From NCBI GenBank assembly GCA_947584535.1, contig CANPWO010000008.1, positions 1 through 39,045 on the forward strand: a DNA stretch of 39,045 bases, given 5' to 3'. The DNA is from an uncultured Clostridia bacterium. GTDB lineage: Bacteria; Bacillota; Clostridia; TANB77; CAG-465. Positions 8,521 to 17,284 of the stretch are shown here, in pieces. Under the pieces are notes generated by a model. That model worked only from the letters and a program-made list of their open reading frames with translations, did no database searches and was not told the DNA's origin. Made by a program: the position numbers and the translations under genes. Position 1 is the first letter of the stretch; every line of letters begins with the position of its first letter.

Positions 8521-8556
8521 TTACCCCTCCCTTGTTACCCATATCAGCGTAAGACT

Positions 8557-8585
8557 ATTATATATAATATTTTTAAAAAAATCAA
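8557..8585 (-). promoter_or_regulatory. Promoter of spo0A
   Basis: Minus-strand TTGATT (8580-8585), 17-base spacer, TATAAT (8557-8562), about 37 bases before the ATG. No convincing SigH promoter was seen in the 230-base gap. Confidence 0.6.
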
Positions 8586-8614
8586 GCTATTTTGTGCTTT
8601 TTTCGTGGACGACT

Positions 8615-8624
8615 TTTGTCGAAA
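8615..8624. promoter_or_regulatory. Spo0A box
   Basis: TTTGTCGAAA on the plus strand matches the 0A box consensus at every position. It lies 30 bases upstream of the -35 box of spo0A, so it is likely an autoregulatory site. Confidence 0.75.
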
Positions 8625-8702
8625 TTATCAATTTTTTAAAAAATTTTATTTCTTTGAAATAATTACCAGTATTTTTTTATAATAAAAACACAAATTAATA
8701 AT

Positions 8703-8726
8703 GAAAACATTTAAAAAAATGTTTTC
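8703..8726 (+). repeat. Perfect hairpin in the leader of the first SASP gene
   Basis: GAAAACATTT and AAATGTTTTC form a 10-bp stem with a 4-base loop, ending 14 bases before the AGGAGGTGA ribosome site. It lacks a T-tract and may stabilise the spore mRNA; that is a guess. Confidence 0.4.
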
Positions 8727-8753
8727 TAGTCTAATTTTAGGAGGTGAATTAAT

Positions 8754-8942
8754 ATGGCAAGAGGTGCAAAAAATAACCCACAAGCTAGAGAAAACCTTAA
8801 CAGATTTAAATATGAAGTTGCTAATCAATTAGGTGTTAACCTTAAAGAAGGTTATAATGGTGATTTAACTTCTAAACAAGCTGGTTCAATCGGTGGTGAA
8901 ATGGTTAAGAGAATGATAGAAAAAGCTGCTGGTCAAATGTAA
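8754..8942 (+). CDS. Alpha/beta-type small acid-soluble spore protein
   Basis: SASP that coats and protects DNA in the dormant spore and is degraded at germination. The 62-residue protein has the germination protease site region KYEVANQLGVNL (cut expected after Glu) and the C-terminal family signature LTSKQAGSIGGEMVKRMIE. A strong AGGAGGTGAA ribosome site precedes the ATG. It is a near duplicate of the next gene. SigG control is expected; a weak SigG-like pair (GTATT at 8669 and CAAATTA at 8691) is present but not convincing. Confidence 0.95.
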   Translation: MARGAKNNPQARENLNRFKYEVANQLGVNLKEGYNGDLTSKQAGSIGGEMVKRMIEKAAGQM

Positions 8943-8960
8943 TTTAGATTGAAATTAATC

Positions 8961-8994
8961 AGAGTATCTATAATTTACATTATATAGATACTCT
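8961..8994 (+). terminator. Terminator after the first SASP gene
   Basis: AGAGTATCTATA (8961-8972) and TATAGATACTCT (8983-8994) form a 12-bp stem with a 10-base loop, followed by a short T-rich stretch. Confidence 0.7.
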
Positions 8995-9088
8995 TTATAT
9001 TAAAATATTTTAGAAATTATATAAAAAAATGTATAAATTAGTTTATATGGATAAAACTATTAATGAAGATGATGGAGGTGAATAAATA

Positions 9089-9271
9089 ATGGCAAGTTCA
9101 AAAAATAAACAACATCAAGAAAACTTAAACAAATTAAAAATGGAAGTTGCTAGCCAAATCGGTGTTAACCTTAAAAATGGTTACAATGGTGACTTAACTT
9201 CTAAACAAGCTGGTTCTGTTGGTGGAGAAATGGTTAAAAGAATGATAGAAAAATCTGCTGGTCAAATGTAA
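9089..9271 (+). CDS. Alpha/beta-type small acid-soluble spore protein (paralogue)
   Basis: A 60-residue second copy. It shares the cleavage-site region (KMEVASQIGVNL) and the signature LTSKQAGSVGGEMVKRMIE with the gene at 8754; they differ mainly at the N-terminus (ASSKNKQHQ against ARGAKNNPQ). The ribosome site is GGAGGTGAA, 10 bases upstream. It has its own terminator, so the two genes are tandem duplicates with separate transcripts. Confidence 0.95.
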   Translation: MASSKNKQHQENLNKLKMEVASQIGVNLKNGYNGDLTSKQAGSVGGEMVKRMIEKSAGQM

Positions 9272-9303
9272 TTTAACTTTACTTACAAATAGAACAATAA
9301 ATG

Positions 9304-9335
9304 AAGTATCTAGTATTAAGCTAGGTACTTTTTTA
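9304..9335 (+). terminator. Terminator after the second SASP gene
   Basis: AAGTATCTAG (9304-9313) pairs with CTAGGTACTT (9321-9330, one G-U) and is followed by TTTTT. Confidence 0.75.
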
Positions 9336-9341
9336 TATACC

Positions 9342-9381
9342 AAAAATAGTTGACTTTACATTTGTAAAATCAACTATTTTT
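9342..9381 (-). terminator. Terminator after the nucleosidase gene
   Basis: Twelve-base arms AAAAATAGTTGA (9342-9353) and TCAACTATTTTT (9370-9381), with T-rich ends in both directions. It lies four bases after the stop of the minus-strand gene and may stop converging transcripts. Confidence 0.7.
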
Positions 9382-9384
9382 AAG

Positions 9385-10077
9385 TTAAATTAATTGTTCA
9401 AAAACATCAATGCACTTTTCTGACATCTCGTGCTTTAATCTTTCATAACTATTAATCGGATCTTTATCCTCTAATATGTTTGTAATAACACGTATTATAA
9501 CAAAAGGTATTTTACACCTTTTTGCTGTAATTGCTATTGCAACGCTTTCCATATCAGCACATACAGCACCAAACTCGTTATATATATTTTCGTTAAATGC
9601 TTTATCAATTATAAACTGATCAAATGTTGCAATATTTTCATATTTTACATTATAATTTAAAAAATCAAGTTTATTTTTTACATACTCTAAGACCTTATCG
9701 TCAGTTTTTATATAAAGCTCATCATCTTCATCAAATTTACCCTTTGGTACACCAAGTACACTACAATCTGCGTCAAATTGCACACATGATTTAGCTATAA
9801 TTACATCACCATAAGAAATTGACTTTTCTAGTCCTCCAGCTGTACCATAATTAATAATAATATCAATATTAAATTTATCAATTAGTACTTGAGTAGCTCT
9901 TGTAGCATTTATTTTGCCAGTGCCACATTTTACCATTATAACATCAATGTTTTTAATATTAAACAGATAAAATGTTAAATCATATATTTTTACATTTGCA
10001 TAACTTTTATATCTTTTAAAAAAAGCTTCCTTTTCAGCTTCAACAGCACAAATTACTCCAATTATTTTTTTATTCAT
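9385..10077 (-). CDS. MTA/SAH nucleosidase family protein, catalytic Asp replaced
   Basis: Homologue of 5'-methylthioadenosine/S-adenosylhomocysteine nucleosidase (MtnN/Pfs), which recycles SAM by-products. In 230 residues I see E15 (matching E12 of the E. coli enzyme), GTGKINA (52-58), NYGTAGGL (76-83) and ADMESVAIA with E177 (matching E174). The catalytic Asp of the usual RAISD motif (D197 in E. coli) is Asn here: RVITN, N200. SGDAF of typical enzymes reads TFDQF. Loss of this Asp abolishes activity in the E. coli enzyme as far as I recall, so this may be inactive or have another substrate. It lies 28 bases after the 184-residue gene, behind a GGGAGG site, in one operon. Confidence 0.82.
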   Translation of the reverse strand: MNKKIIGVICAVEAEKEAFFKRYKSYANVKIYDLTFYLFNIKNIDVIMVKCGTGKINATRATQVLIDKFNIDIIINYGTAGGLEKSISYGDVIIAKSCVQFDADCSVLGVPKGKFDEDDELYIKTDDKVLEYVKNKLDFLNYNVKYENIATFDQFIIDKAFNENIYNEFGAVCADMESVAIAITAKRCKIPFVIIRVITNILEDKDPINSYERLKHEMSEKCIDVFEQLI

Positions 10078-10105
10078 AAAAGTCTACCTCCCATCATGCA
10101 ATAAT

Positions 10106-10660
10106 TTAATTAATTGGTGGAATATATGGCATCACAAAGCCACAATAATCAAAGCTATCATCTATTTCCTCAGATTCTTCCTCTATAATTAGCCTTTCAA
10201 CAAGTTCTTCAAATTTATTTACTAAATCTTTATCCAAATGCTTTTTTATAGAATATCGTAAATCATTATATTTATCATCTAAACACATTGTCTGTATATA
10301 TTCTTTCTTTTTTAAACATTCAACAATTTCTTTTTCAAATTTTTTTGCTTTACATTTATCTATAAGCTCTTGTATTTGTGGACATACTTCTTTAGCATCT
10401 ATTCTCCATAAAGCATAATCTAATCTTTCTTTTTCTTTTATTTTTATAGCTTCTTTCAAAGTTTCTATTTTTTTTAGTGATTTTTCATTTTCTTTTTCAG
10501 CTCTTTCTTTATCAGACTTTATCTGACTTACCTTCCCAATCTCTTTTCTCCAATAATCTTCAATAGATTTGTAATATTTTATATCTATTCTATACTTGCA
10601 CGCCAGTATAACTATTGCAATAATTTGTATGAATATTATTACGAAACATATAACTATCAT
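10106..10660 (-). CDS. Membrane-anchored coiled-coil protein, unknown
   Basis: I do not recognise this 184-residue protein. It has one N-terminal membrane helix (about 2-21), then a highly charged helical region (about 45-95, rich in Lys and Glu) likely to form a coiled coil, and an acidic C-terminus ending in an aromatic/proline stretch MPYIPPIN. A GGAGGG ribosome site and a SigA promoter (10712-10740) precede it. It is the first gene of an operon with the nucleosidase homologue. Confidence 0.7.
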   Translation of the reverse strand: MIVICFVIIFIQIIAIVILACKYRIDIKYYKSIEDYWRKEIGKVSQIKSDKERAEKENEKSLKKIETLKEAIKIKEKERLDYALWRIDAKEVCPQIQELIDKCKAKKFEKEIVECLKKKEYIQTMCLDDKYNDLRYSIKKHLDKDLVNKFEELVERLIIEEESEEIDDSFDYCGFVMPYIPPIN

Positions 10661-10711
10661 ATTTATCCCTCCTAAAATTATTTACTTGGTTTTAAAAAAT
10701 ATATATGGATA

Positions 10712-10740
10712 AGTATAACATAATTTTACATGATTTTCAA
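10712..10740 (-). promoter_or_regulatory. SigA promoter of the coiled-coil/nucleosidase operon
   Basis: Minus-strand TTGAAA (10735-10740), 17-base spacer, TATACT (10712-10717), about 50 bases before the ATG. Confidence 0.65.
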
Positions 10741-10801
10741 TTAGTTATGATAACTTTAAAAAATAGTAATATTAATTTATTAGTAATTAATATTTTGTTA
10801 T

Positions 10802-10832
10802 AAAAAAGGGACTGTAAAAAAGCCCCTTTTTT
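10802..10832 (-). terminator. Terminator after the surface protein gene
   Basis: AAAAAAGGG (10802-10810) pairs with CCCTTTTTT (10824-10832), with two further inner pairs and one mismatch. It works in either direction and lies about 70 bases past the surface protein stop. Confidence 0.65.
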
Positions 10833-10900
10833 AGATTACATATAAAAATTGAAATTATTTATATTGTTTTTGTATATTAATTTTATTATATAAGTAGTAA

Positions 10901-12697
10901 TTAGTTTTCTCTTATGTTTTTATTTTTATTATATATAATAATACCACTTATAAAACCTACTAATACAATACTTAATAATACAATATATTTTATAAAATTG
11001 TTTCCTTTAGATGAATTATTTGATATTATATCAAATAATGTTGTACCACCTGTTTTTGGAGTTGAGTCCAATCCATTTTTTTTATCTGAAGTATTATTTT
11101 TATCATTATTCGTTGAACCTTCTTGTGGTTTTATAACTTTTTCTGGTTCAGAAATAACTTCTTCACCTGTTTTTACATTTATTCCATTAACATTAACATT
11201 ACCATTTCCTGAATTCTTTAATGTTAATCCAGTAGTTGCATTTTTAATAGTTAAATTTCCTTGTAAAACATCAATAATATTTTCTTTTTCTTTCTTAGCT
11301 TGTTCTACAATATTATTAGCATCATTTCCTACATACCATATTTTATCATCTTCTGTTTTTCCAACAGTAATTTCTAATTTTTCAGGTACAACGAAATTAG
11401 CATTAAATGGCTTGTTATAAATTCCACCACTTACTTCATAGTCTGTATCTTTATTTCCAACAGATATAAGTGAATTATCTGTTGCAGCACTAAACGTTCC
11501 ACCTGTAATTGTTGCTTTTGCATCTTTTCCTTCTTCATCATTAATTATTACAGCTGCTCCATTTATATCTCGGTATTCTGAAATATTTGTACTATCAGTA
11601 GTATATACCGTATATTTTTCTTGGTCTGTATTTGTTGCAATAATTTGTCCACCATCAATATTTACATTTCCATCAAGTGCGATTATTCCAATTTCTCCTT
11701 TTATTGTACCAGATTTTATATTTAATTCTTCAATACTTTTAGCTACAATAGCAGGACTAACTATGTTTGCTGGGTAATTAGTTCCAAGCCCTTCAACAGT
11801 TGAATTTTCAATATTTATTTTAGTTGTACTACTATCAACTAAAATGCCCCCTCTTCCACCTTTAACAGTAGAATCTGTAATATTTATTGTATTATTATTT
11901 CCAAGTATTTCTAGTGGCCAATTTGAACTATTAAAAACTTTGGAACCAGGTCTCAAATTTAATGTACCCCCTTCTCCTTCCATATGTATCGTATTAGTAA
12001 GTGTTCCATCAATATTAATAGTTGTTTGTTTTCCTTTATCTTCAATGCCGTCATAATAAGAGCCGTTTCCTGCTACTTCGGAATCTTTTGATATAGATAT
12101 TGTAGTATTTGTTGCTTGACTATCTACTTTAATTGCTGGATTTCCTTTTATATAACCATCTTCTACTAAAACTTTAGAGTTTTCTCCATCTACTGTTACT
12201 GTACTCTTTCCTTCAAAGTGTACATCATTTTTAAAAATAGCTGTAGAATTAGATCCTAAAACTATTTTTTTATTGTTTTGTCCTAATTTATATTGTCCAC
12301 CATCAAAAGTTATTGTTGAACCTTCTTTAATATTAAAAATTGTAGTAGCATATCCAGAATTATAAATTCCTGATAAAAATGTTATGTTACTGTTTGTTAT
12401 ATCAAGTGTAGCTTCAAATTCATGTCCACAAAAATCAAATTTAATCCCATTTTTTCCAGATATAGTTACAGTTTCACGAAATCTGTAATCAGTATCAAGT
12501 ATTTTTATGGTATCCCCTTCTTCAACCGCATTTATTGCTTCTTGCAATTTTGCATATTTATTTTCTGTTCCATCTTTTTTTTCTACTGATACACGCATGA
12601 CTGGAATTACTGTATTTGCTGATACTGTACTTCCTAAAAATAATATTATACTAATACATATTGCAAGTATTAATAATAAATTTTTAGTTGTTTTCAT
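10901..12697 (-). CDS. Sortase-anchored beta-helix surface protein
   Basis: A 598-residue secreted protein. The start at 12697 gives a clean signal peptide (MKTTKNLLLILA... ending VSA near residue 28) behind an AAGGTG site; an upstream in-frame ATG lies inside the promoter. The middle (about 40-480) is a series of short repeats with Asn/Gly turns and hydrophobic-polar alternation (for example INIENSTVEGLG, LNIKSGTIKG), typical of right-handed beta-helix folds in adhesins and polysaccharide lyases. No lyase active site is recognised. The tail has a Asn/Lys-rich linker, TPKTGG, a hydrophobic span and a basic end, a cell-wall sorting signal close to the SPKTG/PPKTG motif of clostridial sortases. 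Substrate or ligand cannot be told. Confidence 0.8.
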   Translation of the reverse strand: MKTTKNLLLILAICISIILFLGSTVSANTVIPVMRVSVEKKDGTENKYAKLQEAINAVEEGDTIKILDTDYRFRETVTISGKNGIKFDFCGHEFEATLDITNSNITFLSGIYNSGYATTIFNIKEGSTITFDGGQYKLGQNNKKIVLGSNSTAIFKNDVHFEGKSTVTVDGENSKVLVEDGYIKGNPAIKVDSQATNTTISISKDSEVAGNGSYYDGIEDKGKQTTINIDGTLTNTIHMEGEGGTLNLRPGSKVFNSSNWPLEILGNNNTINITDSTVKGGRGGILVDSSTTKINIENSTVEGLGTNYPANIVSPAIVAKSIEELNIKSGTIKGEIGIIALDGNVNIDGGQIIATNTDQEKYTVYTTDSTNISEYRDINGAAVIINDEEGKDAKATITGGTFSAATDNSLISVGNKDTDYEVSGGIYNKPFNANFVVPEKLEITVGKTEDDKIWYVGNDANNIVEQAKKEKENIIDVLQGNLTIKNATTGLTLKNSGNGNVNVNGINVKTGEEVISEPEKVIKPQEGSTNNDKNNTSDKKNGLDSTPKTGGTTLFDIISNNSSKGNNFIKYIVLLSIVLVGFISGIIIYNKNKNIREN

Positions 12698-12731
12698 AAT
12701 TTTCACCTTATTTAAATTTCCTTTCTTTGAT

Positions 12732-12760
12732 ATTATATCATAAACAAAAATGTATTGCAA
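12732..12760 (-). promoter_or_regulatory. SigA promoter of the surface protein gene
   Basis: Minus-strand TTGCAA (12755-12760), 17-base spacer, TATAAT (12732-12737) preceded by TGA. Its place inside the longer possible reading frame argues for the downstream start at 12697. Confidence 0.7.
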
Positions 12761-12824
12761 TATTAATACATAAGTCTTTTGGCTTTTATGCTTATATATT
12801 ATTTTTAAATGTCATAAAAAGGGC

Positions 12825-12856
12825 AAAAAAATAACACCAAAAAAGGTGCTATTTTT
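12825..12856 (-). terminator. Terminator of the S10-spc operon after secY
   Basis: AAATAGCACC pairs with GGTGTTATTT (one G-U) on the minus strand, followed by a long T-run, 15 bases past the secY stop. The operon therefore ends here. Confidence 0.75.
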
Positions 12857-12870
12857 ATTATATATCTATA

Positions 12871-14181
12871 TTAACTTAAAAAACCTGTGTAATGACGACT
12901 AACCATTTGTGTTTCAAGATTTTTAAGTACTTCAAGTGCAACACTTACTAAGATAAGTATTGATGTACCACCAAATGTTATTGACATTGGCATTAAACCT
13001 TGAAGAATAATTGGGAATACTGCAACAACTGCAAGGAATACTGCTCCTACAGCAGTTATATATTTAAGTACTCTTGCTATATAATCTGATGTATTTTTTC
13101 CTGCTCTAATTCCAGGAACAAATCCACCATTTTTCTTTAATTGGTTAGATATTTCAACTGGATTTACAATAAACATTGTATATACAAATGTAAATGCAAT
13201 TATTAATAACATATAAATTACTGCATAAGCAACTAGATAATACCAGTGACTACTGCTTGATACAGAGAATATATTATTAACTACACCCCAAAATCCAGTT
13301 GGGTTACCCTTTGTACATAAGTTAATTATTGTACTTGGGAACATCATAAATGACATTGCAAAGATAATTGGCATTACACCAGCCATTGCAAGTTTAATTG
13401 GAATATGAGTGTTTTGACCACCATACATTTTTCTTCCAACAACTCTTTTTGCATAATTAACAGGTATTCTACGCTCTGCTTGTTGTACATAGATTACAGC
13501 TGCTATTACAGCTACCATTACAAGTACAAGTGCAACTACTATTAATGTATTTGTTATACCACCTTTAGCATAATTAAATAATGTAGCAGCTCCACCAGGA
13601 ATTCCTGCAACTATACCAATAAATACTATCATTGATATACCATTTCCAATACCATATTCAGTAATCTTATCTCCAAGCCAAGTTAAAAGTGCAGTACCAG
13701 CTACAAGTGAGCCAATAAACAATATTGCTCCCATAACTGCTCCAGCTCCGTATTGTAATGATGGAAGAAGATATGCTTTATATGTTAAATAAAGACCTAA
13801 ACCTTCTATTATACTAAAAGCTATTGTTAAGTATTTAGTATATTTAGAAAGTTTTTTTCTTCCTTCTTCTCCTTCTTTTGCAAGTCTTTCAAGACTTGGT
13901 ATTACAACTTGAAGAAGATTTAAAATGATTGATGCAGTGATGTATGGCCCAATAGTCATTGCAAATATTGAAAGCCTACTAAATGCACCACCAGAAATTA
14001 GGTTTATCATACTTGTTAATCCATTACTGCTTGCACCTAACTGTTGCATAACAGTAACTTTGTCTATACCTGGAATTGTTATAAATGTTCCAAGTCTGTA
14101 TAATAAAATTATAAATACTGTAAATATAATTTTCTTTCTAATATCTTTTACAGAAAAAATATTTTTAATGGTTTGTAGCAT
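12871..14181 (-). CDS. secY: Preprotein translocase subunit SecY
   Basis: Channel subunit of the Sec translocon. The 436 residues contain ten hydrophobic segments; landmark stretches are the plug and TM2 region GGAFSRLSIFAMTIGPYITASI and the cytoplasmic loop with RRIPVNYAKRVVGRKMYGG. Length is normal. It starts one base after the rplO stop, so translation is probably coupled. It is the last gene of the operon: adk, map, infA, rpmJ, rpsM, rpsK, rpoA and rplQ, which often follow in Firmicutes, are not here. Confidence 0.97.
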   Translation of the reverse strand: MLQTIKNIFSVKDIRKKIIFTVFIILLYRLGTFITIPGIDKVTVMQQLGASSNGLTSMINLISGGAFSRLSIFAMTIGPYITASIILNLLQVVIPSLERLAKEGEEGRKKLSKYTKYLTIAFSIIEGLGLYLTYKAYLLPSLQYGAGAVMGAILFIGSLVAGTALLTWLGDKITEYGIGNGISMIVFIGIVAGIPGGAATLFNYAKGGITNTLIVVALVLVMVAVIAAVIYVQQAERRIPVNYAKRVVGRKMYGGQNTHIPIKLAMAGVMPIIFAMSFMMFPSTIINLCTKGNPTGFWGVVNNIFSVSSSSHWYYLVAYAVIYMLLIIAFTFVYTMFIVNPVEISNQLKKNGGFVPGIRAGKNTSDYIARVLKYITAVGAVFLAVVAVFPIILQGLMPMSITFGGTSILILVSVALEVLKNLETQMVSRHYTGFLS

Positions 14182-14182
14182 A

Positions 14183-14623
14183 CTACTTCACCTCAATCTT
14201 TCCACCTGCAGCTTGTATTTTTTCTTCTGCTGTTTTTGAGAATTTAGTTGCTACAACTGTAAGTTTTTTTGTTATTTCTCCGTTACCTAAAACTTTTAAT
14301 CCATCTAATTCTTTTCTTATAATACCCTCAGATATTAATGTATCGATATTTACTACTGCATTTTCTTCAAATCTTTCTAAATCACTTACATTGATAACTG
14401 CATATTCTTTAGCAAAATGATTTTTAAAACCACGTTTAGGGATTCTTCTATATAAAGGTGTTTGTCCTCCTTCAAATCCTCTTCTTATACTACCACCAGA
14501 TCTTGCTTTTTGTCCTTTATGTCCTTTACCTGATGTTTTTCCAAGACCTGATCCAGTACCTCTACCAACTCTTTTCTTAGTTGCAGTACTACCATAAGCT
14601 GGTCCTAAATCATGCATTTTCAT
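14183..14623 (-). CDS. rplO: 50S ribosomal protein L15
   Basis: Late-assembly 23S rRNA-binding protein. The 146 residues show the Gly/Arg-rich N-terminal tail ([20 protein letters not shown]) and the [20 protein letters not shown] signature. It follows rpsE with a gap of only 33 bases, leaving no room for rpmD (L30), which normally lies between them. Confidence 0.96.
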   Translation of the reverse strand: MKMHDLGPAYGSTATKKRVGRGTGSGLGKTSGKGHKGQKARSGGSIRRGFEGGQTPLYRRIPKRGFKNHFAKEYAVINVSDLERFEENAVVNIDTLISEGIIRKELDGLKVLGNGEITKKLTVVATKFSKTAEEKIQAAGGKIEVK

Positions 14624-14656
14624 AAATTGGTTCCTCCCCTCTTTATATATTAGTTA

Positions 14657-15148
14657 TTACTTTAATATTTCTTCTACTGTTTTTCCTCTAAGGCGTGCAA
14701 CCTCTTCAGGTGTTCTCATAAGTTTTAAAGCTTTTATTGTAGCATAAACTACATTTCTGCTATTACGAGAGCCTAAAGTTTTTGCTGTTACATTTTTAAC
14801 ACCTGCAAGTTCTAATACTGGTCTTACAGCACCACCTGCGATAACACCTGTACCTTCAACTGCTGGTTTAATAATTACTTTAGAAGAGCCAAAGTTTGTA
14901 GTCATTTCATGTGGTAATGTACCATTAACAATTGATACTTCTATTAAATTCTTCTTAGCATCATCAGTTGCTTTTTTAATAGCTTCTGGAACTTCAGAAG
15001 ATTTTCCTGTTCCAACACCAATATGTCCATTTTCGTCACCAACAACAACTAGTACGCTAAATCTAAAAGTTCTACCACCTTTAACAACCTTAGCAACTCT
15101 ACTAACATTAACAACTTTTTCTTTTAATTCTTGTTTTGTTTCAGCCAT
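14657..15148 (-). CDS. rpsE: 30S ribosomal protein S5
   Basis: 16S rRNA-binding protein of the decoding-site region. The 163 residues include the N-terminal double-stranded RNA-binding segment [19 protein letters not shown] and [18 protein letters not shown]. Twenty bases after rplR. Confidence 0.97.
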   Translation of the reverse strand: MAETKQELKEKVVNVSRVAKVVKGGRTFRFSVLVVVGDENGHIGVGTGKSSEVPEAIKKATDDAKKNLIEVSIVNGTLPHEMTTNFGSSKVIIKPAVEGTGVIAGGAVRPVLELAGVKNVTAKTLGSRNSRNVVYATIKALKLMRTPEEVARLRGKTVEEILK

Positions 15149-15168
15149 TTTTGGTTTCTCCTTTTCTA

Positions 15169-15528
15169 TTAAAATTCTAATCCAGCTTCTCTTGCTGCAT
15201 CTGCTAAAGCCTTTACTTTTCCATGATAAACATATCCATTTCTATCAAAGACTACAGATTTAATATTCTTTTCTATTGCGCGTTTAGCAATAAGTGCTCC
15301 AACTTCCTCAGCTGCTTGCACATTTGATGCTTTAGTTTTTACTTCTTTATCTAAAGTAGATGCTGAAAGTAATGTAACTTGTTTGTCATCATCTATTAAT
15401 TGTACTGATATATTTTTTAAGCTTCTATAAACGCAAAGTCTTGGTCTTTGTTCAGTTCCTTTAACTTTAGCTCTAACTCTTCTTTGTCTTTTAGCTCTTG
15501 CGTCATTTCTACTTACTTTTTTTATCAT
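15169..15528 (-). CDS. rplR: 50S ribosomal protein L18
   Basis: Binds 5S rRNA with L5. The 119 residues show a basic N-terminus, [20 protein letters not shown] and the C-terminal [20 protein letters not shown] signature. Twenty-five bases after rplF. Confidence 0.97.
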   Translation of the reverse strand: MIKKVSRNDARAKRQRRVRAKVKGTEQRPRLCVYRSLKNISVQLIDDDKQVTLLSASTLDKEVKTKASNVQAAEEVGALIAKRAIEKNIKSVVFDRNGYVYHGKVKALADAAREAGLEF

Positions 15529-15553
15529 TTAACATTCCCTCCTTCATTTAGGA

Positions 15554-16090
15554 TTATTTTTTACCGCCAGCTTTTCCTTCTTTTCTTCTAATTCTTTCGC
15601 CAACGTATTTTATACCTTTACCCTTATATGGTTCTGGTAATCTATATTCTCTAATATTTGCTGCTACTTGACCAACTAATTGTTTGTCAATACCTTTTAC
15701 AATAATAGAGTTTGGATTTGGTACTTCAATAGTTATTCCTTCACATTCTTCTACTTCAACAGGATGTGAGAATCCAAGATTCATAACTAATTTCTTACCT
15801 TGTTTTTGTGCTCTATATCCTATACCATTTATTTCTAAAGCTTTTTCGAACCCTTGAGTTACACCAATAATCATATTATTAATCAAAGTTCTTGTTAAGC
15901 CATGTATATTACCATTTTTTTCATCATTAATAGCAACTATTACTTTACCTTCTTCTACTTTTATATCTACAACTGGTAGAAATTCTTGAGTAAGAGTTCC
16001 CTTTGGTCCCTTAACAGTTACTGTATGATTATCTACTTTTAATTCTACACCTTGTGGTACAGTAATAGGGCTTTTACCTATTCTTGACAT
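15554..16090 (-). CDS. rplF: 50S ribosomal protein L6
   Basis: Binds near the factor-binding stalk of the large subunit. Two repeated domains in 178 residues, beginning [16 protein letters not shown] and ending with [19 protein letters not shown], the classic L6 signature. Confidence 0.97.
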   Translation of the reverse strand: MSRIGKSPITVPQGVELKVDNHTVTVKGPKGTLTQEFLPVVDIKVEEGKVIVAINDEKNGNIHGLTRTLINNMIIGVTQGFEKALEINGIGYRAQKQGKKLVMNLGFSHPVEVEECEGITIEVPNPNSIIVKGIDKQLVGQVAANIREYRLPEPYKGKGIKYVGERIRRKEGKAGGKK

Positions 16091-16119
16091 TTGGTATTCC
16101 CTCCTTTTAATCTAATTTA

Positions 16120-16512
16120 TTACCAAATATATGCTAACACTTCTCCTGCTACGTTTTGTTTTCTAGCTTCTTTATCAGTCATAATACCTTTTGAAGTAGA
16201 AATTATAGCTACTCCTAGTCCATTTAATACTCTAGGTAATTCTTCAACACTAGCATATATTCTAAGACCTGGTTTACTAATTCTTTTTAATCCTTGTAAT
16301 ACTCTAGTCTTTCCTTGATATTTTAAAGTCATTCTTATAGTTTTGTGACTATCTTCAATTACTTCATAGCCTTCTACAAAACCTTCTGAAACTAAAATAT
16401 CAGCTATTGCTTTTTTTACTTTAGAATAAGGAATATCAACTGTTGCATGTCTTTCTCTATTTGCATTTCTTATTCTTGTTAACATATCTGCAATTGGGTC
16501 TGTTGTATTCAT
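16120..16512 (-). CDS. rpsH: 30S ribosomal protein S8
   Basis: Central-domain 16S rRNA binder; in E. coli it also represses the spc operon. The 130 residues start [19 protein letters not shown] and end in the [22 protein letters not shown] signature. Nineteen bases after rpsN. Confidence 0.97.
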   Translation of the reverse strand: MNTTDPIADMLTRIRNANRERHATVDIPYSKVKKAIADILVSEGFVEGYEVIEDSHKTIRMTLKYQGKTRVLQGLKRISKPGLRIYASVEELPRVLNGLGVAIISTSKGIMTDKEARKQNVAGEVLAYIW

Positions 16513-16531
16513 TGACTATTTACCTCCTTTA

Positions 16532-16717
16532 TTACCAGCTTGCTTTTTTAACTCCTGGTATTTCGCCCTTATATGCTAAATCTCTAAAGCATAGACGGCA
16601 AATTCCATATTTTCTCATATAAGAATGTGGTCTACCACAAATCTTACATCTATTATAATATCTTGTGCTAAATTTAGGTTCTCTTTTTTGCTTAGCAATC
16701 ATAGATTTTTTTGCCAT
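16532..16717 (-). CDS. rpsN: 30S ribosomal protein S14, zinc type
   Basis: The short 61-residue zinc-binding form, with CKIC (about 24-27) and CRLC (about 40-43) holding the zinc. Its place between rplE and rpsH is the usual one. Two bases after rplE. Confidence 0.97.
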   Translation of the reverse strand: MAKKSMIAKQKREPKFSTRYYNRCKICGRPHSYMRKYGICRLCFRDLAYKGEIPGVKKASW

Positions 16718-16719
16718 AA

Positions 16720-17268
16720 CTATTTATCCCCCTTTTCAGCGAATGGTAAGCCTAACATTTCAAGTAATGCTTTTGCTTCTTCATCAGTTTTTGCTGTTGT
16801 AACAAAAATGATGTCCATTCCTCTAATTTTATCAATTTTATCATATTCTATTTCTGGGAAAATTAACTGTTCTTTAACACCCATTGAATAGTTTCCTCTT
16901 GAGTCAAAAGAATTTGGATTAACTCCTTTAAAATCTCTTACACGAGGAAGTGCTACATTAAATAATTTATTAGCAAATTCATACATTTTTATATCTCTTA
17001 ATGTTACTTTACATCCAAGATCCATACCCTCTCTTACTTTAAAAGCAGCAATTGATTTTTTAGCTTTTGTAACAACTGGTTTTTGTCCAGCTATTAATGT
17101 TAAATCTCTCATTGCATTTTCTAAAGCTTTAGAGTTTTCTCTTATATCAGATATACCCATATTTATTACTATTTTTTCTAATTTAGGTACTTGCATAACT
17201 GATTTATAACCAAATTTTTCTTTTAATGCAGGTACTATTTCAGCTTTATATCTTTCTTTAAGGTTCAT
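16720..17268 (-). CDS. rplE: 50S ribosomal protein L5
   Basis: Binds 5S rRNA and contacts P-site tRNA. The 182 residues contain the signature [20 protein letters not shown] and the [20 protein letters not shown] end. Sixteen bases after rplX. Confidence 0.97.
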   Translation of the reverse strand: MNLKERYKAEIVPALKEKFGYKSVMQVPKLEKIVINMGISDIRENSKALENAMRDLTLIAGQKPVVTKAKKSIAAFKVREGMDLGCKVTLRDIKMYEFANKLFNVALPRVRDFKGVNPNSFDSRGNYSMGVKEQLIFPEIEYDKIDKIRGMDIIFVTTAKTDEEAKALLEMLGLPFAEKGDK

Positions 17269-17284
17269 CTAATTTTTCCCCTCC

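Noticed and set aside
8646-8828. 60-codon minus-strand ORF over the first SASP leader
   Set aside because: Overlaps the SASP start and ribosome site; no ribosome site of its own.
9031-9062. SigG-like promoter for the second SASP gene (GTATA and ACTATTA)
   Set aside because: Spacer is 20 bases and the -10 match is poor; not listed as a feature though SigG control is expected.
10914-11420. 168-codon plus-strand ORF inside the surface protein gene
   Set aside because: Mirror frame of a Gly/Asn/Thr-rich repeat gene; no ribosome site or promoter.
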